From positions 1,860,001-1,924,000 of the forward strand of contig CP093061.1 in NCBI GenBank assembly GCA_029027265.1: a DNA stretch of 64,000 nucleotides, in the 5' to 3' direction. Shown one piece after another: positions 38,192 through 47,771 of this stretch. The notes under the pieces were generated by a model. The model was given only the letters and a program-made list of their open reading frames with translations, was not told the DNA's origin and did not search any database. The stretch's first letter is position 1, and each line of letters begins with the position of its first letter. A program made the position numbers and the translations under genes. This DNA comes from Sulfurospirillum_A sp029027265. Lineage in GTDB: Bacteria > Campylobacterota > Campylobacteria > Campylobacterales > Sulfurospirillaceae.

Positions 38192-39058
38192 ATGCAAAAA
38201 AAAATTCAACAAGTAAAAACACTACTAGATGCTTTACCATATATTAAAACTTATAAGAAAAAAACCATTGTTATTAAATATGGTGGTTCGGCTCAAATAA
38301 ATAGTGTTCTTAAAGATAAATTTGCACAAGATATTGTCTTGCTTTATTTAGTAGGTCTACGACCCGTAATCGTTCATGGTGGTGGCAATAAAATAAACTC
38401 AATGCTCGAGAAACTAAATATTAAAAGTGAATTTATAGATGGCTTTCGAGTTACAAATGAGCAAGTCATGGAAGTTGCAGAAATGGTTTTAAGTGGAAAT
38501 ATAAACAAAGAAATAACTACTCTTTTAAATCATCATGGTGGAAAAGCTATTGGTATCACAGGAAAAGATGCAAACTTCATAAAAGCAAAACCTTTAAAAA
38601 ATGGAAAATATGGACTCGTTGGAGATATAACAAAAATAGATAAAAAAGTGCTAAAAAATCTTCTAAAAGATGGGTTTATACCAGTTATAGCTCCTATTGC
38701 AGCAGGAGATAATTCAACACATTCAGGTTATAACATAAATGCGGACTTATGTGCTAGTAAAATTGCAAAAGCAATAAAAGCAGAAAAAATTATATTTTTA
38801 ACAGATACCAAGGGAATCCTAGACAAAAATGGTCAACTAATCACTGAACTTGATAAAAAAGAAGTAGAAAGATTAAAAGAAAATGGGACCATTACAGGTG
38901 GAATGTTACCAAAAGTAGATGCCTGTGTAGAAGCCGTACAAAGTGGTGTAAAAAGTGCTTTTATAATAGATGGAAGAGTAGAACATTCTATACTTCTTGA
39001 GCTTTTTACTAACGAAGGAATTGGAACAATGATAACAAAAAAAGAGAGAGATAAATAA
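38192..39058 (+). CDS. argB: Acetylglutamate kinase
   Basis: A 288-residue enzyme of arginine synthesis phosphorylating N-acetylglutamate. Features: VIKYGGSAQ, PVIVHGGGNKINSML, GFRVTNEQVMEVAEMVLSG, INADLCASKIAKAI, FLTDTKGIL and ITGGMLPKVDACVEAV. The strong RBS GAGGA lies 8-9 nt upstream of ATG. It is followed after 2 bp by thrC. Confidence 0.95.
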   Translation: MQKKIQQVKTLLDALPYIKTYKKKTIVIKYGGSAQINSVLKDKFAQDIVLLYLVGLRPVIVHGGGNKINSMLEKLNIKSEFIDGFRVTNEQVMEVAEMVLSGNINKEITTLLNHHGGKAIGITGKDANFIKAKPLKNGKYGLVGDITKIDKKVLKNLLKDGFIPVIAPIAAGDNSTHSGYNINADLCASKIAKAIKAEKIIFLTDTKGILDKNGQLITELDKKEVERLKENGTITGGMLPKVDACVEAVQSGVKSAFIIDGRVEHSILLELFTNEGIGTMITKKERDK

Positions 39059-39060
39059 TC

Positions 39061-40533
39061 ATGTTTATAGAAACTAGAGGAAATGATGGAATTAAAGCTA
39101 AAAGTGTTGAGTTTTCATATGCTATTATGAATCCAAGTGCTAGTTTTGGAGGGCTTTATGTACCTGAAAACTTACCAAAAATAGATTTAGCATTTTTACA
39201 ACGCTCTACTAAAAAAAGCTACAAAGAGTTAACACTTGATGTACTTCAACTTTTTAACATAGACATTGACAAATCAGTTTTAGAAGAAGCTGTAAACCTG
39301 TATGATAACTTTGATGAAAAAGATAATCCTGTTCCACTTGTTCAAATTAAAAATGACCTGTTTGTAAATGAACTTTACCACGGACCAACACGAGCTTTTA
39401 AAGATATGGCACTTCAACCTTTTGGACATATTTTGTCACATGTTGCACAAAAACAAAATCAAGACTACCTTATACTTGCAGCAACAAGTGGAGACACTGG
39501 ACCTGCAACACTTGACACTTTTGCTAACAAAAAGAACATAAAAGTAGCTTGTTTGTATCCAAATGGTGGAACAAGTGATGTTCAACGCCTTCAAATGGTA
39601 ACTGAAGAAGGGAAAAACCTAAAAGTCATTGGGATTGAAGGTAACTTTGATGACGCTCAAAATGCGTTAAAAACACTTTTAGCTTCACAAACTTTTAAAG
39701 ATGAATTAGAAAAATCGAACATAAAACTTAGTGCGGCAAACTCTGTAAATTTTGGACGTATCATTTTCCAAATCATCTACCATATTTTTGCGTATGTTTC
39801 ACTACTAAAACAGAATCATGTGAGCCTTGGAGAAAAATTTTATCAAATAATTCCAAGCGGAAACTTTGGAAATGCACTTGGAGCTTATTATGCTAAAAAA
39901 ATGGGTCTTCCAATAGAAAAAATATTGATTACATCAAATATTAACAATATTCTTACTGATTTAATTACAAAAGGTGAGTATGATTTAAGAGACCGTGAGC
40001 TTCTTCTTACAACAAGTCCTGCAATGGATATTCTCATATCATCAAACGTAGAGAGAGTTTTGTTTGACAAATATGGTGCAAACAGATGTAAAGAGCTGAT
40101 GGAAGAATTAAAAAACAATAAACACTACAAACTAAGCAAAGATGAGTTAAAAGCTCTACAAGTTGACTTTTCTGCTGTTTACTGTGATGATAATTTTGCA
40201 ATAAATACTATAAAAGAGTTTGCAAATGAAAATTATATCTTAGATCCACATACGGCAACTTGTCTAAAAGCGTACAATGAGCTTAGAGAAAAAAGTATAC
40301 CAAGTGTGCTATGTTCTACTGCCGAGTGGACAAAGTTCGCTCCAACTATACTAAATGCTATTAAAAGTGATAAAGTTACATACAGTGATAAAGAAGCCTT
40401 AAAAGGCATAAACAACTCTTTACATGTAAAGACTCCCAAATGCATAAGTTCTCTTTTTGATAAAGAAATTTTGCATGATAAAGTTGTAGACAAACAAAAT
40501 ATTGAGAGTGAAATTTTGGAGTTCATAAAATGA
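39061..40533 (+). CDS. thrC: Threonine synthase
   Basis: A 490-residue PLP enzyme converting O-phosphohomoserine to threonine, of the long (fungal/E. coli-like) class. PLP lysine region: HGPTRAFKDMALQPFG; then AATSGDTGPATLDTF, LYPNGGTSDVQRLQM, NSVNFGRIIFQIIYH and PSGNFGNALGAYYAKKMGLP. The stop overlaps kdsB as ATGA. TACATGTA at 40421 is read Leu-His-Val. Confidence 0.95.
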   Translation: MFIETRGNDGIKAKSVEFSYAIMNPSASFGGLYVPENLPKIDLAFLQRSTKKSYKELTLDVLQLFNIDIDKSVLEEAVNLYDNFDEKDNPVPLVQIKNDLFVNELYHGPTRAFKDMALQPFGHILSHVAQKQNQDYLILAATSGDTGPATLDTFANKKNIKVACLYPNGGTSDVQRLQMVTEEGKNLKVIGIEGNFDDAQNALKTLLASQTFKDELEKSNIKLSAANSVNFGRIIFQIIYHIFAYVSLLKQNHVSLGEKFYQIIPSGNFGNALGAYYAKKMGLPIEKILITSNINNILTDLITKGEYDLRDRELLLTTSPAMDILISSNVERVLFDKYGANRCKELMEELKNNKHYKLSKDELKALQVDFSAVYCDDNFAINTIKEFANENYILDPHTATCLKAYNELREKSIPSVLCSTAEWTKFAPTILNAIKSDKVTYSDKEALKGINNSLHVKTPKCISSLFDKEILHDKVVDKQNIESEILEFIK

Positions 40534-41234
40534 TAATTATTCCTGCACGTATGGCATCAAATAGATTTCCAAATAAAATTTTAGCAAATATCAATGGTTT
40601 TCCTATGGTCATTGCAACTGCAAAAAGAGTTGAGAATTTAGATAAAGTTGTGATTGCAACTGACTCACAAGAGGTTATAAACTTGGCTGATGATTATGGG
40701 TTTACTGCAATCCTGACAGGAGGCCACCACCAAAGTGGAACTGACAGAATCAATGAAGCGGCTAATAAACTTGATATACATGAAGATGAAATCATAGTAA
40801 ATGTACAAGCAGACGAGCCATTTATTGAGCCTGAGGTTGTACGTAGCGTAATTGACAGAGTAAAGAAGAGTAACTGCTTTATGGCAAGCTGTTATAAGCT
40901 CATAGCAAATGAGTTTGCAAATGACCCAAATCATGTAAAAGTAATCATAGACGTAGACGAAAATGCCATCTACTTTTCACGTAGTAAAATTCCTTATGAT
41001 GCAGATGAGCATTTAAAATATTTTGGACATCTTGGAATTTATGGGTTTACTAAAAAGAGCTTAAAAGAGTTTTGTGAGTTAAGCCCTGCCCCACTTGAAA
41101 ATATAGAAAAATTAGAACAGCTTAGAGCTATATATCATGGTAAAAAAATAGCTATGGTAAAAGTAGAGAGTGAAAGTTTTGGAATAGATACTAAAGAAGA
41201 TTTAGAAAAAGCGTTAGCATACTTTAAAGCTTAA
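40530..41234 (+). CDS. kdsB: 3-deoxy-manno-octulosonate cytidylyltransferase
   Basis: A 234-residue enzyme that activates Kdo as CMP-Kdo for LPS inner-core synthesis. Motifs: IIPARMASNRFPNKILANI, VNVQADEPFIEPEVV and YFSRSKIPYD. It works after the same lipid A pathway as LpxK, encoded just upstream. Its end overlaps the convergent hypothetical gene by 4 bp. Confidence 0.94.
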   Translation: MIIIPARMASNRFPNKILANINGFPMVIATAKRVENLDKVVIATDSQEVINLADDYGFTAILTGGHHQSGTDRINEAANKLDIHEDEIIVNVQADEPFIEPEVVRSVIDRVKKSNCFMASCYKLIANEFANDPNHVKVIIDVDENAIYFSRSKIPYDADEHLKYFGHLGIYGFTKKSLKEFCELSPAPLENIEKLEQLRAIYHGKKIAMVKVESESFGIDTKEDLEKALAYFKA

Positions 41235-41524
41235 CCTATACCTACACCATCAAAACCATCATCTTTTTTGTTAAAAACATAAGCTTCCATAGGGTTTTCT
41301 CCAATTTGAAAGATAATTTTACATGTATCAAAATCTGTTTTCTTCAAACCTTTGTTAACAACATCTAAAATGTATGCTTTTGTACTTTCTAAGTGAGTTG
41401 TAGTATCACCCTCATAAGCAGACTCTTCATCTGAAATAGGTACAAAACCCTCTTTATTCAAGTGCTTTTCAAATAAAATTTTATCAACTAAGCCTGTTAC
41501 ATCTACAATCAAAATTACTTTCAA
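41231..41524 (-). CDS. Conserved-looking hypothetical protein, 97 residues
   Basis: A small acidic protein (MKVILIVDVTGLVDKILFEKHL...GFDGVGIG). TTG start with AGGA 7 nt upstream. No signal peptide or membrane helix. Predicted alternation of strands and helices suggests a small alpha/beta fold. Not recognised. Convergent with kdsB, 35 bp downstream of dsbD. Confidence 0.65.
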   Translation of the reverse strand: MKVILIVDVTGLVDKILFEKHLNKEGFVPISDEESAYEGDTTTHLESTKAYILDVVNKGLKKTDFDTCKIIFQIGENPMEAYVFNKKDDGFDGVGIG

Positions 41525-41559
41525 AATAACATCCTATATAAAAAATTATCTTATTATAC

Positions 41560-43329
41560 TCATAAAGAATTAATATGGGCTAAAAACTCCTTTGCATCTT
41601 TAAATCCAATAAGTCTCTTACTTTTTAATTCATTTCCATCTTTAAAAAACATAATTGCAGGTGGCCCAAAAAGCCCAAACTCTTTTAATAAGGCTTTGTC
41701 CTCATCGCTATTTTTCGTTACATCAATCTGAATCAACATAAACTCTTGTAATTTTTTCTTAACACTTGGATCAGAAAATGTATAGTTTTCAAGCTCTATG
41801 CAAAGAACACACCAATCAGCATAAAAATCAACCATAACAGGCTTTTTAGACTCGGCTATGACTATTTTTAACTCCTTTAGTGTAGGTACAACTCTGAAAC
41901 TATGTTCCTCAACAGATTCAGTTGAAATATTTTGAACACTTCTTGTTGAAGAAAACTTTTCAAGTGGATTCAGAGGATTAGTAGCATTTGTCATTGCTCC
42001 TATAAAAAGCATAATTCCATATATGAACATAATCACAGCAAAACTCTTTATAAGTTTTTTCCAACCACTAACACCCTCTTTTAAAGACTCTAACGCACCC
42101 ATATATACAGCTGAACTTATAACTAAAACTGTCCACAACAGTGTAATTATATAATCAGGAACTACTCGTGAGAGAGTCCAAATTGCAAGTGCTAACATCA
42201 CTACACCAAACATAGCTTTAATTGCATCCATCCAGCCACCAGGTTTTGGCATATATTTTCCTGCTCCTGTTCCTATAACAAGAAGAGGAAGTCCCATACC
42301 CATACTCATTACAAACAAAGCTGCTCCTCCAAGGATTGCATCACCACTTTGCCCTATATAAACTAAAGCACCTGCAAGTGGCGCAGCAACACAAGGTCCC
42401 ATAATAAGAGCCGATAAAAAGCCCATAACAGCAACTCCAACAACCCCATGACCTTGCATCTCATCTGATTTTTTTGCTAATTTAGATTGAATGAATGAAG
42501 GCATTTGAAGTTCATAAAACCCAAACATAGAGAAAGATAACGCGACAAAAACTGCACTGAAAATTCCTATAATCCAAGGGTCTTGAAGAGCAGCAGATAT
42601 ATTTGAATGAAAGAGTCCTGCTAGAACTCCTGCAATTGTATAAGCTAAAGACATAGAAAGTACATACACTAAAGAGAGTATAAATGCACGTTTAGTTGAC
42701 ATCTGTTTTCCAGATTGAGAAACAATAATAGATGATAAAATTGGTATCATAGGAAATATACAAGGAGTAAAAGAGAGAAGAATTCCAAAACCTAAAAAGC
42801 TAAGTAGGACTATCCAAACGTTACCATTTTTAAGTGTATTTGTTATAAAATCTGATTCTGACAGCTCAACAGAACTTTTCGTTTCAACATTTTTGGCACT
42901 ACCAGTACCTAAATCAAAACTAAAATTACTCTTCGTAGGTTGATAACAAATACCAGAAGTTGCACACCCTTGGTACTCAAGTTCTAATTTAAACTCTCCA
43001 CTACTGACATACTTTTTTATCACAGAAATTGGGATCATAAACTTTAACGGTTTTTTATGTATTTGATAATCTTTATAGTCAACTGGTTCAGGTTTTTTAA
43101 TATCACTATCTAATGAAACTTTTGTAGGTTCAATTATGCTAATCTTTAGTTTATCATCATAAACATATATATCTTTGCCTAATTCTAAGCTAATTACAAT
43201 CAAATCTCCTGTACGTTTTGCACTTACCTTAAATGCCTCTTCTGGTGATAACACCTTTCTCTGTGTTATCGCAAAAAGCGACGTTGTAAAAAATAGCCCT
43301 ATTAAAAATAACTTTAGCAATCTACTCAT
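41560..43329 (-). CDS. dsbD: Thiol:disulfide interchange protein DsbD
   Basis: A 589-residue inner-membrane electron carrier to the periplasm. Order: signal peptide, N-terminal alpha domain (LEYQGCATSGICYQP), eight-helix beta domain with the two redox cysteines (FTPCIFPMIPILSSI and GPCVAAPLAGAL), C-terminal thioredoxin domain (YADWCVLCIELENYT). It supplies reductant for disulfide isomerisation and cytochrome c maturation. Divergent from ppk2. Confidence 0.95.
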   Translation of the reverse strand: MSRLLKLFLIGLFFTTSLFAITQRKVLSPEEAFKVSAKRTGDLIVISLELGKDIYVYDDKLKISIIEPTKVSLDSDIKKPEPVDYKDYQIHKKPLKFMIPISVIKKYVSSGEFKLELEYQGCATSGICYQPTKSNFSFDLGTGSAKNVETKSSVELSESDFITNTLKNGNVWIVLLSFLGFGILLSFTPCIFPMIPILSSIIVSQSGKQMSTKRAFILSLVYVLSMSLAYTIAGVLAGLFHSNISAALQDPWIIGIFSAVFVALSFSMFGFYELQMPSFIQSKLAKKSDEMQGHGVVGVAVMGFLSALIMGPCVAAPLAGALVYIGQSGDAILGGAALFVMSMGMGLPLLVIGTGAGKYMPKPGGWMDAIKAMFGVVMLALAIWTLSRVVPDYIITLLWTVLVISSAVYMGALESLKEGVSGWKKLIKSFAVIMFIYGIMLFIGAMTNATNPLNPLEKFSSTRSVQNISTESVEEHSFRVVPTLKELKIVIAESKKPVMVDFYADWCVLCIELENYTFSDPSVKKKLQEFMLIQIDVTKNSDEDKALLKEFGLFGPPAIMFFKDGNELKSKRLIGFKDAKEFLAHINSL

Positions 43330-43436
43330 AAACCATACCTTATCTAGTGATTTGACTTATTTTATCTTACAAAGCTAAATATATTATAAATATTGTCGAT
43401 TTACATGTAAGACTATTACAATACAAAGGTTAAGTT

Positions 43437-44258
43437 ATGGGCAAAAAAACTAAAAATAGAGTACAAATATGGGTCAAAAGAGAAAAATTGGCTTATGAAA
43501 AAGAGTTACGCCGTCTTCAAGTTGAACTTTTAAAATTCCAAAATCATGTTAAAGACAAAGGTCTAAAAATTCTAATGATATTTGAAGGACGTGATGCTGC
43601 TGGAAAAGGTGGAACTATAAAAAGAATCACTGAACACCTAAACCCAAGGGGTGCAAGAGTTGTCGCACTAGAAAAACCTAGTGATACAGAAAAAACACAA
43701 TGGTACTTTCAAAGATACGTTAAACACCTTCCAAGTGCTGGAGAAATAGTACTTTTTGACAGAAGTTGGTATAACAGAGCTATGGTTGAACCTGTAATGG
43801 GCTTTTGTACGGAACGTCAACACCACAAATTTTTAAAAGATGCTCCTGAATTTGAAGATATGATAGTTGATGAGGAGATTAAAATATTTAAATTTTACTT
43901 CTCTGTTTCAAAAAGAGAACAAGACGGTAGATTTAAATCAAGAGAAACTGATCCATTAAAACAATATAAACTCTCACCAGTAGACAAAGAGTCTCAAGGT
44001 TTATGGAATGAATACTCCCTAGCAAAATTTATGATGCTCTCAGCCACTCACACGGATGTTGCTCCTTGGACTATTGTAAAAAGCGATGACAAGAAAAAAG
44101 CAAGAATAAATGTCATGAAACATATACTCAATTTTGTGAACTATCCTGATAAAATAACAAATGATGAAATAGCGGTAGATAGAAATATTATAGTTTATGG
44201 AAGAGATGAAGCTATAAGAATGGAAAAAGAGTTTAAATTTACTCTTAAAAAACAATAA
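43437..44258 (+). CDS. ppk2: Polyphosphate kinase 2
   Basis: A 273-residue PPK2-family kinase using polyphosphate to phosphorylate nucleotides, or the reverse. Walker A FEGRDAAGKGGTIKR, lid-region EKPSDTEKTQWYFQRYVKHLP, Walker B-like VLFDRSWYNRAMVEPVMGF, and SVSKREQDGRFKSRETDPLKQYKLSP are all typical of class I single-domain PPK2. The divergent upstream region contains TACATGTA (43402) 28 nt before the start. Confidence 0.94.
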   Translation: MGKKTKNRVQIWVKREKLAYEKELRRLQVELLKFQNHVKDKGLKILMIFEGRDAAGKGGTIKRITEHLNPRGARVVALEKPSDTEKTQWYFQRYVKHLPSAGEIVLFDRSWYNRAMVEPVMGFCTERQHHKFLKDAPEFEDMIVDEEIKIFKFYFSVSKREQDGRFKSRETDPLKQYKLSPVDKESQGLWNEYSLAKFMMLSATHTDVAPWTIVKSDDKKKARINVMKHILNFVNYPDKITNDEIAVDRNIIVYGRDEAIRMEKEFKFTLKKQ

Positions 44259-44261
44259 AAA

Positions 44262-44283
44262 TAAGAGCCATCTCTGGCTCTTA
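44262..44283. terminator. Bidirectional terminator between ppk2 and dnaK
   Basis: Perfect 9-bp stem TAAGAGCCA / TGGCTCTTA with a TCTC loop, between two convergent genes. The right arm is directly continuous with a TACATGTA copy (44282-44289). A-rich and T-rich stretches flank the hairpin, so it can serve both strands. Confidence 0.75.
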
Positions 44284-44294
44284 CATGTAGAAGA

Positions 44295-46178
44295 CTACTC
44301 GACTTCTGCGTCGATTACGTCTTCATCTTTTTTAGCACCCTTAGGCTCTGCGTTAGCTTCTTTTTTAGCTTCGTCTTTTTTGTACATTGCTTCAGCAAGT
44401 TTATGACTAGCTTCTGTAAGAGTCTTAACTTTTTCATCAATCTGCTCTTTAGTAGCACTGTCATCAGCTAAAATATCTTTTAGCTCTTTTAATTTTCCCT
44501 CAATATTCTCTTTATCTTCAGCACTAATTGCCTCTCCCATTTCACCTAAAGATTTCTCAGTTTGGTGAGCGAGAGCATCAGCTTGGTTTCTAGCATCTAC
44601 TGCTTCTTTACGCTTGTTATCTTCTTCTTTATGAAGTTCAGCATCTTTTACCATTTTTTCAATCTCAGCATCATCAAGTCCACTTGAACCACTAATTGTA
44701 ATAGTTTGGGCTTTTCCTGTTGCTTTATCAGTTGCACTAACAACCAAGATACCATTCGCATCTATATCAAATGCAACTTCAATTTGAGGAACACCTCTTG
44801 GAGCTGGTGGAATATTTTCTAAGTTAAACTGACCTAAAGACTTGTTGTCTCTTGCAAACTCACGCTCGCCTTGAATAGCGTTAATAGTAACTGCTGGTTG
44901 ATTATCTTCCGCAGTTGAAAAAGTTTGAGTCTTTTTAACAGGAATCGTTGTTCCTTTTTCAATTAACTTAGTCATAACTCCGCCTAAAGTCTCAATACCA
45001 AGGCTTAAAGGTGTAACATCAAGAAGAAGAACATCTTTAACATCACCTTTAATTACAGCACCTTGAATAGCAGCACCAATTGCAACTACTTCATCAGGGT
45101 TTACTGATTTATTAAGCTCTTTTCCAAAAAATGCTTTGATTTTTTCTTGCACTAGTGGAATTCTTGTACTACCACCAACCATGATAATCTCTTTAATTTC
45201 ATCTTTACTCAAGTCACTATCTTTAACAACTTCTGCAATTTTCTTAATAGTCTCATCTACTAAGTCTTCAATCATAGCTTCAAACTTAGCACGAGTAAGT
45301 TTTTTAACCAAGTGCTTTGGTCCCGTTGCATCTGCTGTGATAAACGGTAAATTTACTTCAGTTTCAGTTGCAGCTGAAAGTTCTTTTTTTGCGTTCTCTG
45401 CTGCTTCTTTAAGTCTTTGAAGTGCCATAACGTCATTTTTAAGATCAATTGCATTGTCTTTTTTGAACTCATCAGCTAACCAATCAATTAAACGATTATC
45501 AAAATCATCTCCACCTAAAAATGCGTTACCACCAGTTGCTAAAACTTCAACTACATTGTCACCAGTCTCTAAAACTGTAACATCAAATGTTCCACCACCA
45601 AGATCGTAAACTACGATTTTCTCTGCTTCTTTTTTATCAAGTCCATAACTTAGTGCTGCTGAAGTTGGCTCGTTAATAATTCTTAGAACATTAAGTCCAG
45701 CAATTACACCAGCCTCTTTTGTAGCTTTTCTTTGGCTATCATTAAAATAAGCAGGAACTGTAATAACTGCGTCAGTTACCTCTTCACCTAAAAATGCCTC
45801 AGCATCTTCTTTTAACTTCATAAGTACTTTTGCACTTATCTCTTGAGGAGTGTAAATTTTTCCTTCAATATCAATTGCACAAGCACCATTTCTATCAACT
45901 ATTTTATATGGTAATCTTTTTTTAGCTTCTTTAGTCTGCTCTTCATTACTCATAAGACCCATAATTCTTTTTATAGAATAAATAGTTCTTTTTGGATTTG
46001 TTACTGCTTGACGCTTTGCAGTTTCACCTACTAAAACTTCATTTTTATCTGTAAAAGCTACAATTGAAGGAGTTGTATTTCTTCCCTCTTTATTTGCTAT
46101 TACTTTACTCTCACCACGCTCATATACTGCGACACAAGAGTTTGTTGTTCCTAAATCTATTCCTATTACTTTTCCCAT
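44295..46178 (-). CDS. dnaK: Chaperone DnaK (Hsp70)
   Basis: A 627-residue Hsp70. ATPase motifs: GIDLGTTNSCVAV, VVYDLGGGTFDVTVLETGD and IIMVGGSTRIPLVQEKI; the linker is DVLLLDVTPLSLGIETLGG; the substrate domain and an acidic tail (DEDVIDAEVE) follow. It is the last gene of hrcA-grpE-dnaK; a 77-bp tandem repeat separates it from grpE. There is no TACATGTA in the coding region. Confidence 0.98.
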   Translation of the reverse strand: MGKVIGIDLGTTNSCVAVYERGESKVIANKEGRNTTPSIVAFTDKNEVLVGETAKRQAVTNPKRTIYSIKRIMGLMSNEEQTKEAKKRLPYKIVDRNGACAIDIEGKIYTPQEISAKVLMKLKEDAEAFLGEEVTDAVITVPAYFNDSQRKATKEAGVIAGLNVLRIINEPTSAALSYGLDKKEAEKIVVYDLGGGTFDVTVLETGDNVVEVLATGGNAFLGGDDFDNRLIDWLADEFKKDNAIDLKNDVMALQRLKEAAENAKKELSAATETEVNLPFITADATGPKHLVKKLTRAKFEAMIEDLVDETIKKIAEVVKDSDLSKDEIKEIIMVGGSTRIPLVQEKIKAFFGKELNKSVNPDEVVAIGAAIQGAVIKGDVKDVLLLDVTPLSLGIETLGGVMTKLIEKGTTIPVKKTQTFSTAEDNQPAVTINAIQGEREFARDNKSLGQFNLENIPPAPRGVPQIEVAFDIDANGILVVSATDKATGKAQTITISGSSGLDDAEIEKMVKDAELHKEEDNKRKEAVDARNQADALAHQTEKSLGEMGEAISAEDKENIEGKLKELKDILADDSATKEQIDEKVKTLTEASHKLAEAMYKKDEAKKEANAEPKGAKKDEDVIDAEVE

Positions 46179-46195
46179 TTTTAATCCTTTATTAT

Positions 46196-46349
46196 TTTAC
46201 TGTTTTCTTTAGCTTGAACAAGTCCAAACTAAATTCATTGCACTAAAGCACAACCTTACGGTCGTATTTAGATTTACTGTTTTCTTTAGCTTGAACAAGT
46301 CCAAACTAAATTCATTGCACTAAAGCACAACCTTACGATCGTATTTAGA
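46196..46349. repeat. 77-bp perfect-but-one tandem duplication between grpE and dnaK
   Basis: Units 46196-46272 and 46273-46349 differ at one base (CGGTCG against CGATCG). Unit landmarks are TTTACTGTTTTCTTTAGC at the start and CACAACCTTACG near the end. Unit 2 ends exactly at the grpE stop codon. Each unit contains an imperfect inverted repeat (TTTAGCTTG ... CAAACTAAA). It fills almost all of the 171-bp spacer and no gene is present. It may be an mRNA processing or stability element, or an interspersed repeat duplicated in place. Confidence 0.9.
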
Positions 46350-46916
46350 TTACTTTACTATACTAACCATTGCTGGTCTAAGCACTCTATCTTTTATTTT
46401 GTATCCCTTTTGAAATACTTGTAAAATTTCACCACTTTTCTTCTCTTCACTATCTACTTGCATAACTGCATTATGAAAGTTTGGATCAAACTCTCCATCT
46501 ACATGTACAAGCTCAATTCCATGTTTTTCAAAAGATTTTTTGAACTGCTCTACTGTTAAATCAATTCCCTCTTTTACTTTTTCAAATAACTCTTCTGCTT
46601 TTATATCTTCACTCTCTTGAAGAAGCGAAGCTGAATCAAGTGCGTCAATAATAGAAAGCATATCTCGTGCAAAAAGTTCATTTGCGTAAGAAACAGCACT
46701 CATCTTCTCTTTTTCAAGTCTTTTTCTCATATTTTCAAACTCTGCATTTGCTCTTAAATATTGATCTTCAAGCTCTGCAACTTTTTCTTTTAAAGTTTCT
46801 ATTTCATCGACCTCAAGAATTTCTTCTTCTTGTTCAACTACTTCAATTTGCCCCTCTTGTTCTACAGAATTTTCTTCCTCTACAACGGAGTCTTTTTCTT
46901 CTACTTTTTCACTCAC
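46350..46916 (-). CDS. grpE: Nucleotide exchange factor GrpE
   Basis: A 188-residue co-chaperone that releases ADP from DnaK. Acidic N-terminus, a long coiled coil (EIETLKEKVAELEDQYLRANAEFENMRKRLEKEK), and the C-terminal beta domain (HVDGEFDPNFHNAVMQVDSEEKKSGEILQVFQKGYKIKDRVLRPAMV). The start overlaps the hrcA stop as ATGA. Confidence 0.96.
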   Translation of the reverse strand: MSEKVEEKDSVVEEENSVEQEGQIEVVEQEEEILEVDEIETLKEKVAELEDQYLRANAEFENMRKRLEKEKMSAVSYANELFARDMLSIIDALDSASLLQESEDIKAEELFEKVKEGIDLTVEQFKKSFEKHGIELVHVDGEFDPNFHNAVMQVDSEEKKSGEILQVFQKGYKIKDRVLRPAMVSIVK

Positions 46917-47704
46917 TTAATATCTCCTTGATTTAAAAAACCTTCAAAGTCACTGCCTATATCACCAAAGCAAAACAGACTAGCATCTTCATCTTCTATC
47001 ATAGCCAATTGTTTAACAGCCAAGCACCCAGCGGGAACAAAACCATCAAAATAAACACCCTCTTTAAGTCCAAAAGAGAACTCATAATTTAGAAACTGTT
47101 CAACAAAACTTCTATCACTCTGCTCTTTTGCTATTTCATAAAGTTGGCTCTCACCAACGCTTATAAGAGGCTCTGAGCTTAGTATTTGGTGTAACTTATC
47201 ATATAACTCATAAAGTCCAACTTGAGCAGAGATGTTTTTTAACTCTATCATCTCAGAACCAATCAGATTTGATAAAAATCTATTTACTTGTTTACTATGC
47301 TTTAAAACAACCTCTTTTGTATCAAAAGTGAGAATTAAAAACCTTCCACTTACTTCAATAATCTCTTTCAAATACTCTTTAGAGCTTTTTTGAGCTACAC
47401 AAAAAAGTCCATAATCATCGACTGAGTCTTGAAACTTTTCTATACTCTCTATCTCCAAAGATCTTGAAGGATTTAGTTTGTCTCTCCAATACTGAACAAG
47501 AGCATCATTGGTTGGCACTCTTCCACTACTAACATGCAACTGAACTAAAGCACCCTCTTGCGAAAGTCTATTAAGATAGATTCTAATTGTTGAAGGTGAT
47601 ATCTCAATATCCATACACTTTTGAAGTTCACTTGAACCTATCGGCTCTCCTGAGTTCAAATACTTTTGTATGATAGCTTCTAAAATTAAATCTCTTTTTG
47701 TCAT
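46913..47704 (-). CDS. hrcA: Heat-inducible transcription repressor HrcA
   Basis: A 263-residue repressor of the heat-shock operon. The N-terminal winged helix (TKRDLILEAIIQKYLNSGEPIGSSEL, SPSTIRIYLNRLSQEGALVQLHVSSGRVPT) and the C-terminal GAF-like dimer region are present. It is shorter than typical HrcA (about 340), as usual in Campylobacterota. I chose ATG 47704 (AGAG, 5-6 nt upstream) over GTG 47710; the start codon overlaps the operator half-site GAGTGCTAA. HrcA binds this site and represses its own operon, with GroEL as modulator in studied relatives. Confidence 0.92.
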   Translation of the reverse strand: MTKRDLILEAIIQKYLNSGEPIGSSELQKCMDIEISPSTIRIYLNRLSQEGALVQLHVSSGRVPTNDALVQYWRDKLNPSRSLEIESIEKFQDSVDDYGLFCVAQKSSKEYLKEIIEVSGRFLILTFDTKEVVLKHSKQVNRFLSNLIGSEMIELKNISAQVGLYELYDKLHQILSSEPLISVGESQLYEIAKEQSDRSFVEQFLNYEFSFGLKEGVYFDGFVPAGCLAVKQLAMIEDEDASLFCFGDIGSDFEGFLNQGDIK

Positions 47705-47730
47705 TAGCACTCTTTATGTTTAATTGCTGA
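47704..47730 (-). promoter_or_regulatory. CIRCE-like HrcA operator
   Basis: TTAGCACTC (47704-47712), N9, then AATTGCTGA (47722-47730). The first half-site is a perfect CIRCE arm, the second matches 6 of 9. It covers the predicted transcription start and the hrcA start codon, a position suited to repression. Confidence 0.8.
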
Positions 47731-47734
47731 TGAC

Positions 47735-47764
47735 ATCATACAACATTGAGTGTACTCTTGTCAA
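47735..47764 (-). promoter_or_regulatory. hrcA-grpE-dnaK promoter
   Basis: On the minus strand, TTGACA (47764-47759), an 18-bp spacer and TATGAT (47740-47735): the best sigma-70-type promoter in the window, with a real -35. It places the start of transcription within the CIRCE-like operator. Confidence 0.75.
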
Positions 47765-47771
47765 GTAGGTA

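Noticed and set aside
46196..46349. Integron attC or IS ends for the 77-bp duplication
   Set aside because: There are no integrase, core sites, terminal inverted repeats or transposase; two direct units alone do not support it.
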